From positions 374,245 through 438,244 of the forward strand of contig JAKVBX010000001.1 in assembly GCA_022446795.1 (NCBI GenBank): a stretch of 64,000 nucleotides of DNA, in the 5' to 3' direction. The translations under genes were made by a program, and so were the position numbers. Within the stretch, counting starts at the first letter, position 1. Each line of letters begins with the position of its first letter. This document shows, piece by piece, positions 23,677-32,381 of the stretch. This DNA is from Phycisphaerales bacterium (GTDB lineage Bacteria; Planctomycetota; Phycisphaerae; Phycisphaerales; SM1A02). A model generated the notes under the pieces. It had not been told where the DNA came from. It ran no database searches and saw only the letters and a list, made by a program, of their open reading frames with translations.

Positions 23677-24529
23677 GCGTATGGCCAGGCCGACAGCATA
23701 TGTCGCCACTGGCCTGTTGCTGGCCCAGGCGGCTGGAACCGCCACCCTGGCCGAACCTCCCGCGGACCAAGCAGCCCCCAAGGCCGACACCCCCAAGCCG
23801 GTGACCTGTGAGATCCCGGGCACGGCCCTGGAACTTCGAATGGTGCCGGTCCCCGGGCCGGACGGCAAGACCGCCTTCTGGATCTCGGACGCGGAAATCA
23901 GTTGGGACCATTACGACGTCTTCGTCTACGAACTGGATGAACCCGCCAATGAAGACGTGGACGCCGTCACTCGACCGACTCGACCGTACATTTCCGCCGA
24001 CCGCGGATGGGGCCACGCCGGGTACCCGGCGCTGAGCATCTCTCACCGCGGCGCGAACGCCTTCTGCAAGTGGGTCGCCGCCAGTACCGGACGTCCCTAT
24101 CGCCTCCCCACCGTCGAGGAATGGAAGCAGATCTGCAAGGCGGCAGGTGTCTCCGCGGAAAACAGCGAAGAACACGGCTGGCTCGCGGGCAATGCCAAGC
24201 GGCGGACCCACAAGCTCCGATCCAGGAAACCCGATGCCCTCGGCCTGCACGACCTGCACGGCAACGTCTCGGAATGGTGCCGAAGCGGCGAGGGCGAGGA
24301 CGACTTCGTGCTCGTCGGAGCCTGCTACAGCGACGACACGGTCGAATGCGATCTCATCAAGACCCCGATTCCAGACTGGAATGACACTGATCCCCAGATT
24401 CCCAAGAGTATCTGGTGGCTTTCCGATGCCCCCTTCGCGGGGTTCCGGGTAGTGTGTGAATCACCCCTGCCCTCGGCGAAATCGCCCACGGTGCAGGAAG
24501 ATCAACGCCCTCGAGGAGGTACCCCATGA
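23642..24529 (+). CDS. Exported formylglycine-generating-enzyme/SUMF1-domain protein
   Basis: 295 residues with a signal peptide (about 1-37, ending in T-A-T-L-A) and a SUMF1-like domain: I-S-H-R-G-A-N-A-F-C-K-W, then R-L-P-T-V-E-E-W-K, G-L-H-D-L-H-G-N-V-S-E-W-C, and a late F-A-G-F-R-V-V. True formylglycine-generating enzymes activate sulfatases, but many SUMF1-domain proteins have other roles, and no sulfatase gene is present here. AGGA eight bases before the ATG at 23642 supports that start; ATGs at 23654 and 23681 are alternatives. Its stop overlaps the next gene by ATGA, so it heads the operon of exported dehydrogenases and isomerases that follows. Confidence 0.82.
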   Translation: MMTGMRILTSFMRMARPTAYVATGLLLAQAAGTATLAEPPADQAAPKADTPKPVTCEIPGTALELRMVPVPGPDGKTAFWISDAEISWDHYDVFVYELDEPANEDVDAVTRPTRPYISADRGWGHAGYPALSISHRGANAFCKWVAASTGRPYRLPTVEEWKQICKAAGVSAENSEEHGWLAGNAKRRTHKLRSRKPDALGLHDLHGNVSEWCRSGEGEDDFVLVGACYSDDTVECDLIKTPIPDWNDTDPQIPKSIWWLSDAPFAGFRVVCESPLPSAKSPTVQEDQRPRGGTP

Positions 24530-25851
24530 CCACGCCAAGGAACAACGAACCGACTCGTACCGACGTCTCTCGACGGCGATTCGTCAAGGCCTCGACCGCC
24601 ACGGTGGGCGTTGCCGCACTGACCTCTCCAGCCGTGGGCTGGATCCAGGGTTCCGACACCATCAAGGTCGGACTCATCGGCTGCGGCGGCCGCGGAACCG
24701 GTGCCGCCGGCCAGGCCATGCGGGCCGACAAGGGCGTCCAGCTCTGGGCCATGGGTGATGCGTTCGACGATCGGCTCACCAGCAGCCATGGACACCTGGT
24801 CAACGGCCATGGCGACCAGGTGCAGGTTGACTCCGAACGCCAGTTCGTCGGATTCGATGCGTACCAGAAGGTCATTGACTCCGGGGTGGACGTGGTCATC
24901 CTGACAACCCCGCCCCACTTCCGCCCCGAGCACTTCAAGTACGCCGTCGACAAGAAGAAGCACGTGTTCATGGAGAAGCCCATGGCCGTGGACGGTCCGG
25001 GCGTGCGATCCGTGATCGCCGACGCCCAACGGGCCAAAGAACAGGGCACCAACGTGATGGGCGGCTTCTGCTGGCGATACAACCATCCCAACCGCGAGTG
25101 CTATGCCCGCATCCACGATGGCGCCATCGGCGACGTCAAGTGCGTGCATTCCACCTACCTCACCGGACCGCTGGGCAAGAAGGAGCGGCAGCCCGAGTGG
25201 AGCGACATGGAATGGCAGATGCGGAACTGGTGGCACTTCAACTGGCTCTCGGGCGACCACATCGCCGAGCAGGCCTGCCATGCCATCGACAAGATCAACT
25301 GGGCCAAGAACAACATGCAGCCGGACCGCTGCATCACGGTCGGTGGCCGACAGATGAGAAGCGGCCCTGAGTCGGGCAACGTCTACGATCACTTCTCCGT
25401 GGTCTACGAGTATCCCGATGGCACCCGGTCCTTCCATGACTGCCGCCAGATGCCCAACTGCTGGAGCGACAACACCGAGAAGATCTTCGGCACCAAGGGT
25501 GACTGCTATGTCAACTCGTGGGGTCCGACCCAGATCATCACCGGCGAGAATCCCTGGGAATATGAAGGGCCCAATCCCAACATGTACCAGGTCGAGCACA
25601 ATGAGCTCTTCAAGGCGATCCGTGACGGCAACCTGATCAATGACGGCCCCGAGATGACCCGAAGCACGTTGATGTCCATCATGGGACGGATGTCGGCCTA
25701 CAACGGCCAGCCCGTGACCTACGAAGAGGCGCTCAACAGTGACGATCGCCTCGGTCCCACCGTGTACGAGTGGGGTAACGTTCCCGTGCTGGACGTGTCC
25801 GTGCCGGGCTCACCCGCCCGTTGGGCCGACGTCCAGGTCGCATCGAAGTGA
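24526..25851 (+). CDS. Tat-exported Gfo/Idh/MocA family oxidoreductase (1)
   Basis: 441 residues. A twin-arginine signal (S-R-R-R-F-V-K-A-S, then a hydrophobic A-V-G-stretch) shows folded export to the periplasm, as in glucose-fructose oxidoreductase with bound NADP. The Rossmann motif is V-G-L-I-G-C-G-G-R-G (about residues 48-57). The E-K-P-M-A-V motif contains the conserved EKP lysine, and H-A/C-x-x-x-I-D features follow in E-Q-A-C-H-A-I-D. The family oxidises sugars and related cyclitols, and the substrate cannot be named. It overlaps both neighbours and alternates with TIM-barrel isomerase genes, suggesting successive steps on one carbohydrate. Confidence 0.9.
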   Translation: MTTPRNNEPTRTDVSRRRFVKASTATVGVAALTSPAVGWIQGSDTIKVGLIGCGGRGTGAAGQAMRADKGVQLWAMGDAFDDRLTSSHGHLVNGHGDQVQVDSERQFVGFDAYQKVIDSGVDVVILTTPPHFRPEHFKYAVDKKKHVFMEKPMAVDGPGVRSVIADAQRAKEQGTNVMGGFCWRYNHPNRECYARIHDGAIGDVKCVHSTYLTGPLGKKERQPEWSDMEWQMRNWWHFNWLSGDHIAEQACHAIDKINWAKNNMQPDRCITVGGRQMRSGPESGNVYDHFSVVYEYPDGTRSFHDCRQMPNCWSDNTEKIFGTKGDCYVNSWGPTQIITGENPWEYEGPNPNMYQVEHNELFKAIRDGNLINDGPEMTRSTLMSIMGRMSAYNGQPVTYEEALNSDDRLGPTVYEWGNVPVLDVSVPGSPARWADVQVASK

Positions 25852-26762
25852 GCGGCTTCTCCCGCCGGGACTTCATTCGATCCACTGCCGCAACCGCGGC
25901 CGCCAGTTCCCTGGCGCAGGCTGCGCAGGAACAACCCGCCGGTACGCCAGCGGCGAAGCAGCGTGACATCAAGATGTCGCTCAAGATCGGCATGATCCAG
26001 GAGGGCGACACCCTCCTGGAGAAGTTCCGTATCGCCAAGGCCGCCGGCTTCGACGGCGTGGAACTGGACAGCCCCGGCATCCCGCCGGTGCAGGATGTCC
26101 GGGATGCCTGCTCCGATACGGGACTGATCGTTCCCGGTGTGGTCGGCAGTTTCCACTGGCACGACCAACTGGCTCATCCCGATGCCGCTGCCCGTGAACG
26201 CGGAGAAGCGGCGCTGGCCACGGCGATCCGGGATTGTCGCGCCGTGGGTGGCTCCACCGTGCTGCTGGTTCCAGCGGTCGTGGGTCCCACGGTGGACTAC
26301 GACGATGCCTGGACACGATCGACCGCCGCCATCGAGCGGGCGCTGCCGCTGGCCCAGGAACTGGGCGTGGCCATCGCGCTGGAGAACGTCTGGAACAACT
26401 TCCTGCTGAGCCCGATGGAAGCAAGCCGGTACGTCGATCAGTTCAAGAGTCCACACGTGGGCTGGTACTTCGACGTCGGCAATATCGTGGCCTATGGCTG
26501 GCCACCGCAGTGGGTGAAGATCCTCGGACCGAGGATCCTCAAGTTGGATGTCAAGGAATACAGTCGCGCGAAGCTCGACCAGGAGGGACGATGGGCTGGT
26601 TTCAGTGTTCCCATCGGCGAAGGCGACTGCCAGTGGACGGAAACAATGGCAGCCCTGGACGACGTCGGGTATGCCGGCTGGGCCAGTGCTGAAGTTGGTG
26701 GAGGCGACTCAACTCGCCTCGCCGAGATCGCCCGACGAATGAAGACGGTGCTGAACGCCTGA
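25848..26762 (+). CDS. Tat-exported sugar isomerase/epimerase-like TIM-barrel protein (1)
   Basis: About 304 residues from a GTG at 25848, which forms GTGA with the previous stop; the ATG at 25821 would give nine more residues but a 31-bp overlap. A Tat-like signal (F-S-R-R-D-F-I-R-S-T-A) comes first. The rest is an AP-endonuclease-2/xylose-isomerase type barrel: A-A-G-F-D-G-V-E-L at strand 1, A-L-E-N-V-W-N-N near the middle with a metal-binding Glu, G-W-Y-F-D-V-G-N, and K-L-D-V-K-E near the end. Such proteins isomerise or epimerise sugars or keto-sugars. With the dehydrogenase in front it forms an exported pair, so the chemistry probably happens in the periplasm. Confidence 0.85.
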   Translation: MSGFSRRDFIRSTAATAAASSLAQAAQEQPAGTPAAKQRDIKMSLKIGMIQEGDTLLEKFRIAKAAGFDGVELDSPGIPPVQDVRDACSDTGLIVPGVVGSFHWHDQLAHPDAAARERGEAALATAIRDCRAVGGSTVLLVPAVVGPTVDYDDAWTRSTAAIERALPLAQELGVAIALENVWNNFLLSPMEASRYVDQFKSPHVGWYFDVGNIVAYGWPPQWVKILGPRILKLDVKEYSRAKLDQEGRWAGFSVPIGEGDCQWTETMAALDDVGYAGWASAEVGGGDSTRLAEIARRMKTVLNA

Positions 26763-26806
26763 GCAGGCATGCCCGGCAGAACGACCGACAGCGGAAGGAC
26801 ACTCCC

Positions 26807-28120
26807 ATGAGCGAACAGAACGGACAACCAGATCGACGAACCATGGTCAAGGCCACCGCTGCCGCTGCCGGCCTCGCCGTCGTGCCATCACTCCTCGGCC
26901 GAACCGCGCATGCCGCTGGCCAGGAGACGATCACGGTCGGCCTCGTGGGCTGTGGCGGCCGAGGAACCGGGGCCGCCTTCAATGCGATGGAGGCCTCGCC
27001 CGAGGCCCGCATCGTCGCACTGGCCGACGTATTCCCCGATCGGCTGCAGGGCGCTCGCAACAATCTTCAGAAGCGCGAGCAGTGCACCGTCACGAATGAC
27101 GACTGCTACGTGGGTTTCGACGCCTACCAGAAGCTCATGGCGCGTGACGATGTCGATGTCGTGATCCTGGCCACCCCGCCACACTTCCGACCCATGCACT
27201 TCGCTCACGCCATCGGCCAGGGCAAGCATGTGTTCATGGAGAAGCCCGTGGCCGTCGATCCCGCCGGTGTCCGCATCGTAATGGCCGCCTCCGACGAGGC
27301 GGACAGCAAGAACCTCTCGGTCGCTGCCGGGACGCAGCGACGACATGAGAAGTGCTACCTCGATGTCATGGAGCGCATTCGCAACGGCGAGATCGGTGAA
27401 CCCGTCGCCGCCCGGTGCTACTGGAACATGGGTGGACTCTGGAACCGTGGACGCCAGGACAACTGGTCCGACATGGAATGGCAGATGCGCAACTGGCTGT
27501 ACTTCACCTGGCTCAGCGGCGATCACATCGTCGAGCAGCATGTCCACAACCTGGACGCCACCAACTGGGCCCTGGGGGCGCATCCCATCCGGTGCACCGG
27601 CATGGGTGGTCGCCAGGCTCGAATCGATCCGTCCTATGGTCACATCTATGACCACTTCGCGATCGACTACGAATATCCCAACGGGGTGCATGCCTTGAGC
27701 ATGTGCCGCCAGGGTGACGGTTGTTCCAGCCGCGTGGAAGAGGCCATCCAGGGCACGAAGGGTCGCGCGGTCACCAGTTCCGGTCGCGCTCGACTCGAGG
27801 GTGGCCCCAGCTGGACCTTCGAGGGCAAGAACCCCAACCCCTACGTGGTCGAGCACCAGGATCTGCACAACAGCCTGCGCGGCCAGGGCAATCGACTGAA
27901 CGAAGGTCACCAGATCGCCGAATCCACCCTGACCGCGATCATGGGTCGAATGGCCGCCTACTCCGGCAAGGACATCACCTGGGAAGACGCGCTCAACGCG
28001 GACCTGGACATGACACCGCCGCAGTATGCCTTCGTGGAAATCGACATTCCCGAGATCCCGCGACCGGGCCGCACCGCCCATGACGCGGAACTCTGGGTCA
28101 GCGACACACCGGGAGCATGA
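26807..28120 (+). CDS. Tat-exported Gfo/Idh/MocA family oxidoreductase (2)
   Basis: 437 residues, about as long as and clearly related to the first dehydrogenase (shared G-L-V-G-C-G-G-R-G-T-G-A-A, V-D-V-V-I-L-A-T-P-P-H-F-R-P, H-V-F-M-E-K-P, W-S-D-M-E-W-Q-M-R-N-W). They are likely paralogues from an old duplication. The signal D-R-R-T-M-V-K-A-T with A-H-A cleavage region points to Tat export. The EKP lysine and E-Q-H-V-H-N-L-D motif are present. AGGA lies upstream of the ATG, 44 bp after the previous gene. The substrate is unknown; the paired arrangement suggests it acts on a related sugar or the reverse reaction. Confidence 0.9.
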   Translation: MSEQNGQPDRRTMVKATAAAAGLAVVPSLLGRTAHAAGQETITVGLVGCGGRGTGAAFNAMEASPEARIVALADVFPDRLQGARNNLQKREQCTVTNDDCYVGFDAYQKLMARDDVDVVILATPPHFRPMHFAHAIGQGKHVFMEKPVAVDPAGVRIVMAASDEADSKNLSVAAGTQRRHEKCYLDVMERIRNGEIGEPVAARCYWNMGGLWNRGRQDNWSDMEWQMRNWLYFTWLSGDHIVEQHVHNLDATNWALGAHPIRCTGMGGRQARIDPSYGHIYDHFAIDYEYPNGVHALSMCRQGDGCSSRVEEAIQGTKGRAVTSSGRARLEGGPSWTFEGKNPNPYVVEHQDLHNSLRGQGNRLNEGHQIAESTLTAIMGRMAAYSGKDITWEDALNADLDMTPPQYAFVEIDIPEIPRPGRTAHDAELWVSDTPGA

Positions 28121-29067
28121 GCATGAACCGACGGAACTTCCTGCAGGCGACGACCGCTGGCACCGCGGCCGCCGCGTTGACACCAATGGCCCTCGGCACG
28201 CCGCGGCGAACGGCGGGAGCGGCCTTGTCCGCGGATACCCCCACCGGGTCGAACGCCTTCACGCTCGACTACGCTCCCCACTTCGGGATGTTCAAGCACC
28301 ACGCCGGTGATGACATGGTCGCTCAACTCGACTTCATGTCCGACGCGGGCTTCCGATCACTGGAAGACAATGGCATGCGGAGCCGATCCCCCGAGGATCA
28401 GAAGCGCATTGCCGATGCCCTGGAACGCCACGACATGCGGATGGGCGTCTTCGTGATGAACATGGACTGCGCCTGGTATCCCAGCATCACGACCGGGAAG
28501 CCCGAGGAGATCGCCAAGTTCGTCCAGAACGCGAAGGACTCCGTCGAGGTCGCCAAGCGAACCAATGCCAAGTGGATGACGGTCGTCCCGGGTGAAGTCG
28601 CCGAAGGTGTTCCGATGGAAACGCAGACGGCTCACGTGGTCGAAGCCCTCAAGCAGGCTTCGGCGGTGCTCGAACCCCATGGTCTCGTCATGGTCTGCGA
28701 ACCACTGAACTGGCGAGACCACCGCGGGCAGTTCCTGCAGTACACGCCACAGTCGATCGAGATCATGAAGGCGGTGGACAGCCCGTCATGTCTCATCCTC
28801 CAGGACCTGTACCACCAGCAGGCGACCGAGGGGAACCTGATCGATCACATGAACGCCGCCTGGGACTACATCCCGTACTTCCAGGTCGGGGACAACCCCG
28901 GTCGACGGGAACCCGGGACCGGCGAGATCAACTACGCCAACGTCTTCAAGCACATGCATGAGCGCGGCTATACCGGCATCGTCGGCATGGAGCACGGCAA
29001 GAGCATGGGCGGCAAGGAAGGCGAGATCAAGTTGATCGAAGCCTATCGCACCGTTGATCCCGCTTGA
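28117..29067 (+). CDS. Tat-exported hydroxypyruvate-isomerase-like TIM-barrel protein (2)
   Basis: 316 residues with a Tat signal (M-N-R-R-N-F-L-Q-A-T, then an alanine-rich stretch). The barrel resembles the hydroxypyruvate isomerase/IolI group: F-M-S-D-A-G-F-R-S-L-E at strand 1, V-M-V-C-E-P-L-N-W, L-I-L-Q-D-L-Y-H-Q-Q, and Q-V-G-D-N-P-G-R-R-E-P-G-T-G-E-I-N-Y, typical of that group. The late G-I-V-G-M-E-H-G supplies another metal ligand. ATG at 28117 overlaps the previous stop; the ATG six bases later is equally likely. It closes the five-gene operon and ends six bases from the convergent MFS gene. Confidence 0.87.
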   Translation: MSMNRRNFLQATTAGTAAAALTPMALGTPRRTAGAALSADTPTGSNAFTLDYAPHFGMFKHHAGDDMVAQLDFMSDAGFRSLEDNGMRSRSPEDQKRIADALERHDMRMGVFVMNMDCAWYPSITTGKPEEIAKFVQNAKDSVEVAKRTNAKWMTVVPGEVAEGVPMETQTAHVVEALKQASAVLEPHGLVMVCEPLNWRDHRGQFLQYTPQSIEIMKAVDSPSCLILQDLYHQQATEGNLIDHMNAAWDYIPYFQVGDNPGRREPGTGEINYANVFKHMHERGYTGIVGMEHGKSMGGKEGEIKLIEAYRTVDPA

Positions 29068-29073
29068 CCGTGA

Positions 29074-30438
29074 TCATCTGATGGCCTTCTTGCCACCCGG
29101 ATAGAAGGCCAGCAGCAGCAGCAGGCTTCCGATCGCCATGAACATCGGAACCGAGAACAGCCTGGTGTAATCCATGTTGCCATCCACGGTCGCCCATTCA
29201 CCGACGAGCATCGTCGAGAACAGGCTGCCCACGACCACGCCGACGCCCACGATGACCAGGTTGAAGAGATTCTGGGCCGTGGCTTTCACGTCACCCGAGC
29301 ACTCCTCGTCCACGATCATGAAGGCCACGAAGATGAAGCAGCCGAAACAGAGGCCATGCAGGCTGATGCCGGTAATGAGGGTCACCATGTCGGGAATACC
29401 GATCGCGGCGTTCAACCACCCCACCTGGGAGAAGAGCAACATCCTCGCCGCGTAGGCAGACAAACCGATGATCAAGAGGGTCTTCCGCGACCACTTCGCG
29501 GCGATGAAGGGAATCAGGAACAGGACGATGATCTCCATCCCCTGGCCGATCGTCATGAGTCCACCACCACCGACACCGAAGACGCTGTTGATGGCCTCCG
29601 TCCAGCCACCATCCTGGTTCTGGTAGCCCCGGAGGAAGGACGCCGTATAGATGAAGTAGAACTGGTGGATCATGCTGATTGGCACCGCGATGAGAAACAG
29701 CGTGACCAGCGGCGCCGACCGTACCTCTTTCAGCGTCTCGGAGAAGGCGAACTTCTGCTTACCGGCCTGTGGCGGTGTCCTGGGCAGCGTGAAGCAATAG
29801 AGCCCCATCAAGAGCCCCAGTCCAGCACTGATCCGGAAGGCGTTGACCATGCCGGCCGCTTGCGCCGTGGTGCGTTCCGTCTCCGTCGCATCGCCTCCCG
29901 GCGTGAAGTAGTGGTACAGCAGTTGCCCAACCCCGATGCCCACGGCAATCCAACCCAGTGTCCCCCAGAGTCGCACGCGACCAAAGTCACGATCACGATC
30001 CGGCATGTGGTGGAACGCCAGGGAGTTGGTCAATGCCAGGGTCGGCGAGTAGATCAACGAGTACAGGATGGACAGCGAGAGGAACAACCAGAACCCCGTT
30101 CCTACTTCGCCGGCCACCTCCGAAGGCGTGTTCTGCACGGTCGACATGATCCAGACGACCACGGCGCCCGCGATATGGCTCAGCCCGAGGTATCGCTCGG
30201 TATTGAACCACCGGTCAGCGATCTGACCCGCCAGGAACGGACCGAAGATCGCGCCAACACCACCAGCGGTGAACATCCAGCCGATCTCGAACTCCTGGAA
30301 CTGGCGGTCGACCTTGAGGTAGTCGTACAGGAAGGGCAACCAGGCGCCCCAGATCGCGAACTGCAGGAACATCATGAACGACAGGCGACTGCCCAGGCCA
30401 AAGCCCATTCGAGGTGTGGGAGCGGCAATGGTGGTCAT
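29074..30438 (-). CDS. MFS transporter of the nucleoside:H+ symporter type
   Basis: 454 residues from the ATG at 30438, which has AGGAGAA upstream. Twelve hydrophobic segments fit the major facilitator fold. R-L-S-F-M-M-F-L-Q-F-A-I-W-G-A-W in helix 1 and F-G-R-V-R-L-W-G-T-L-G-W-I in the middle are typical of the NupG/XapB nucleoside symporter family, although many planctomycete members are only annotated as sugar MFS proteins. It is encoded tail to tail with the dehydrogenase/isomerase operon, with only six bases between stops, so the transcripts probably overlap. It could import a product made by those enzymes. The direction and substrate are inference. Confidence 0.85.
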   Translation of the reverse strand: MTTIAAPTPRMGFGLGSRLSFMMFLQFAIWGAWLPFLYDYLKVDRQFQEFEIGWMFTAGGVGAIFGPFLAGQIADRWFNTERYLGLSHIAGAVVVWIMSTVQNTPSEVAGEVGTGFWLFLSLSILYSLIYSPTLALTNSLAFHHMPDRDRDFGRVRLWGTLGWIAVGIGVGQLLYHYFTPGGDATETERTTAQAAGMVNAFRISAGLGLLMGLYCFTLPRTPPQAGKQKFAFSETLKEVRSAPLVTLFLIAVPISMIHQFYFIYTASFLRGYQNQDGGWTEAINSVFGVGGGGLMTIGQGMEIIVLFLIPFIAAKWSRKTLLIIGLSAYAARMLLFSQVGWLNAAIGIPDMVTLITGISLHGLCFGCFIFVAFMIVDEECSGDVKATAQNLFNLVIVGVGVVVGSLFSTMLVGEWATVDGNMDYTRLFSVPMFMAIGSLLLLLAFYPGGKKAIR

Positions 30439-30522
30439 GTCTGGTTCTCCTGCAGGGGACTGGTATGGCCATGACTGTAGCAGGCGATTCCCCGCAAGGT
30501 CCGCTGCTACACTTCGATCCCT

Positions 30523-32133
30523 ATGGCTGACCACCGTCGCCACCTCGGGCTCATCGGGATGCTTTTCGCCTCCATCGGCGGCATCCTCGGTTCCGGTTGG
30601 CTGTTCGGGCCACTCTACGCCGTCCAACTCGCCGGTCCCGCGGCCCTGGTTGCCTGGCTCATCGGTGGCGCTGCCGTACTGGTGGTGGCCCTGACCTACG
30701 CTGAACTGGCCGCCTCGCTTCCCGTCAACGGCGGCATCACCCGGCACGCACTGATTGCCTACGGCCGAACGACCGGCTTCCTGGCCTCGCTGACCTCGTG
30801 GCTGACCTTCACCGTCATCGTGGCCGCCGAGGTCCAGGCGGTCATGCAGTACGCCACGATCTACTGGCCATCATTGACGGACCAGGCCTCGGATGGAACG
30901 CACCCGTTGACCCTGCTGGGGTTCGGCGTGGCGGCAGGACTCTGGGTGATCTTCAGCATCATCACGTGGGTCGGTATCCGGCTCTTTGCGCATGTCAACG
31001 GCATCCTGACCTGGATCAAGGTGGGACTGATCCTCGTCGTCACGATCGCCCTGTACGTTCTCGCCTTCGAGTGGACGCTGTTCGATGACGTGAAGGAAGG
31101 CGGCTTTGCGCCCGATGGCTGGAACGGCATCTTCCGTGCCCTGGCCTACGGGGGCGTGATCTACGCGTTCACCGGCTTCCAGCATGCGGCCGTGGCCGCC
31201 GGCGAGTCCCGCAACCCCAAGCGTGACATTCCCATCGCCGTGATCGGATCCATCGTGATCTGCACCGTGCTGTACCTGGCGATCCAGGTGGCCTTCATCG
31301 GCGCCATGCGTGAACAGGAGATGCCCCACGGCTGGGCTCACCTGCAGTTCAAGGGACAGGTCGGCCCCATCGCCGGACTGGCCATGACACTCGGCGTCAC
31401 CTGGCTGTTCATCGTGGTCTTCGCCGGTGCGATTGCCTCTCCACTGGGCGCCGGACTGATCAACCTCGGGTCCAGCATGCGCATCGTCCATGGCATGAGC
31501 CACGACCGGTACCTGCCGCGGCGACTCGGTCGGGTCGGCCGCTTCCACACCCCCGGGCTCGTGCTGATCCTGTCCTTCCCCATCGGCCTGTTCCTGTTCC
31601 TTCCATTCCCGGGCTGGCAGGATCTCGTCGCCTTCCTGGCCTCGGTCGTGGTGGTCGGCTATGCCCTGGGCCCCCTGTGTGTCCTGGCCCTTCGTCGCCA
31701 GATGCCGGACCTGGAACGACCGTTCCGCCTGCCCATCGCCCACCTGGTCTGTCCGCTGGCCTTCATCATCTGCGGACTGCTGATCTACTGGTCCGGCTGG
31801 ACCATCGTCTGGAAACTCGGCGTCGTGCTGGGTGGCTGCACCCTGCTGTTCACCGCGGCGAAGATCCCGCAGAAGCAGGGCATCGACATCGTGGCATCGC
31901 TGTGGATCTGGCCATTCCTCGGGGGGTTGGTCATGCTGACCTGGCTGGGCGGCCATGGTGGAGCCGAGGTGATCCCCTTCGGTTGGGACATCCTCTGCGT
32001 GGCCGGATGGTCGCTGGTCAGTTACGCCATGGCCCGTCCTCTGGCAATCTCGCCGGAGAAGGCCCGTGGCTACCTGGAGGACATCCACGCCGCCAAGGTA
32101 GAGGATGCGGAAATCGCCGATTTCGGCGGCTAG
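30523..32133 (+). CDS. APC-family amino acid permease
   Basis: 536 residues with about 12 to 14 transmembrane helices. Helix 1 has G-M-L-F-A-S-I-G-G-I-L-G-S-G-W, the broken-helix substrate site of the amino acid-polyamine-organocation superfamily, and F-T-G-F-Q-H-A-A-V-A-A-G-E-S-R-N-P-K-R-D-I-P is the equally typical helix 6 to 7 region. The substrate is presumably an amino acid; specificity cannot be read. It is divergent from the MFS gene across 84 bp and ends before a strong terminator (32276-32317). It stands alone as a transcription unit. Confidence 0.9.
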   Translation: MADHRRHLGLIGMLFASIGGILGSGWLFGPLYAVQLAGPAALVAWLIGGAAVLVVALTYAELAASLPVNGGITRHALIAYGRTTGFLASLTSWLTFTVIVAAEVQAVMQYATIYWPSLTDQASDGTHPLTLLGFGVAAGLWVIFSIITWVGIRLFAHVNGILTWIKVGLILVVTIALYVLAFEWTLFDDVKEGGFAPDGWNGIFRALAYGGVIYAFTGFQHAAVAAGESRNPKRDIPIAVIGSIVICTVLYLAIQVAFIGAMREQEMPHGWAHLQFKGQVGPIAGLAMTLGVTWLFIVVFAGAIASPLGAGLINLGSSMRIVHGMSHDRYLPRRLGRVGRFHTPGLVLILSFPIGLFLFLPFPGWQDLVAFLASVVVVGYALGPLCVLALRRQMPDLERPFRLPIAHLVCPLAFIICGLLIYWSGWTIVWKLGVVLGGCTLLFTAAKIPQKQGIDIVASLWIWPFLGGLVMLTWLGGHGGAEVIPFGWDILCVAGWSLVSYAMARPLAISPEKARGYLEDIHAAKVEDAEIADFGG

Positions 32134-32204
32134 AACGCTGGTCCGAATCAAAAAACCACATTCTCCGCTCCACCTGTGAGATCCCGGCCCGGCCAACGCA
32201 GTTC

Positions 32205-32236
32205 AGGGTGAAGGCGGTTCATTTCACCTTCACCCT
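32205..32236 (+). repeat. Perfect 10-bp hairpin after the permease gene
   Basis: AGGGTGAAGG (32205-32214) pairs with CCTTCACCCT (32227-32236) around a 12-base loop. Only a pyrimidine stretch follows, so it is probably an auxiliary 3' structure ahead of the true terminator. Confidence 0.5.
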
Positions 32237-32275
32237 CCTCTTCTCACGCACACACGACTCATCCCCCTTGCGCGA

Positions 32276-32317
32276 GGTTGGCCCCCCGGGACGTTCCCGA
32301 GGGGTCAACCTTTTTTT
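32276..32317 (+). terminator. Intrinsic terminator of the APC permease gene
   Basis: The stem begins GGTTGGCCCC (32276-32285) and ends GGGGTCAACC (32301-32310), with CGGGA/TCCCG inside and one mismatch, followed by seven T residues (32311-32317). It separates the permease from the threonine aldolase unit. Confidence 0.85.
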
Positions 32318-32381
32318 GGCCCCCTCGCGGTTCCCGACCGTGTGGCCCAGTTCGACACAGGCGGGCACTTATCATGGGGCG

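Noticed and set aside
24526..28120. The two dehydrogenase genes as a recent duplication
   Set aside because: They share motifs and length but differ widely in sequence, and no long identical DNA stretch was seen, so the duplication is old or the genes were acquired separately.
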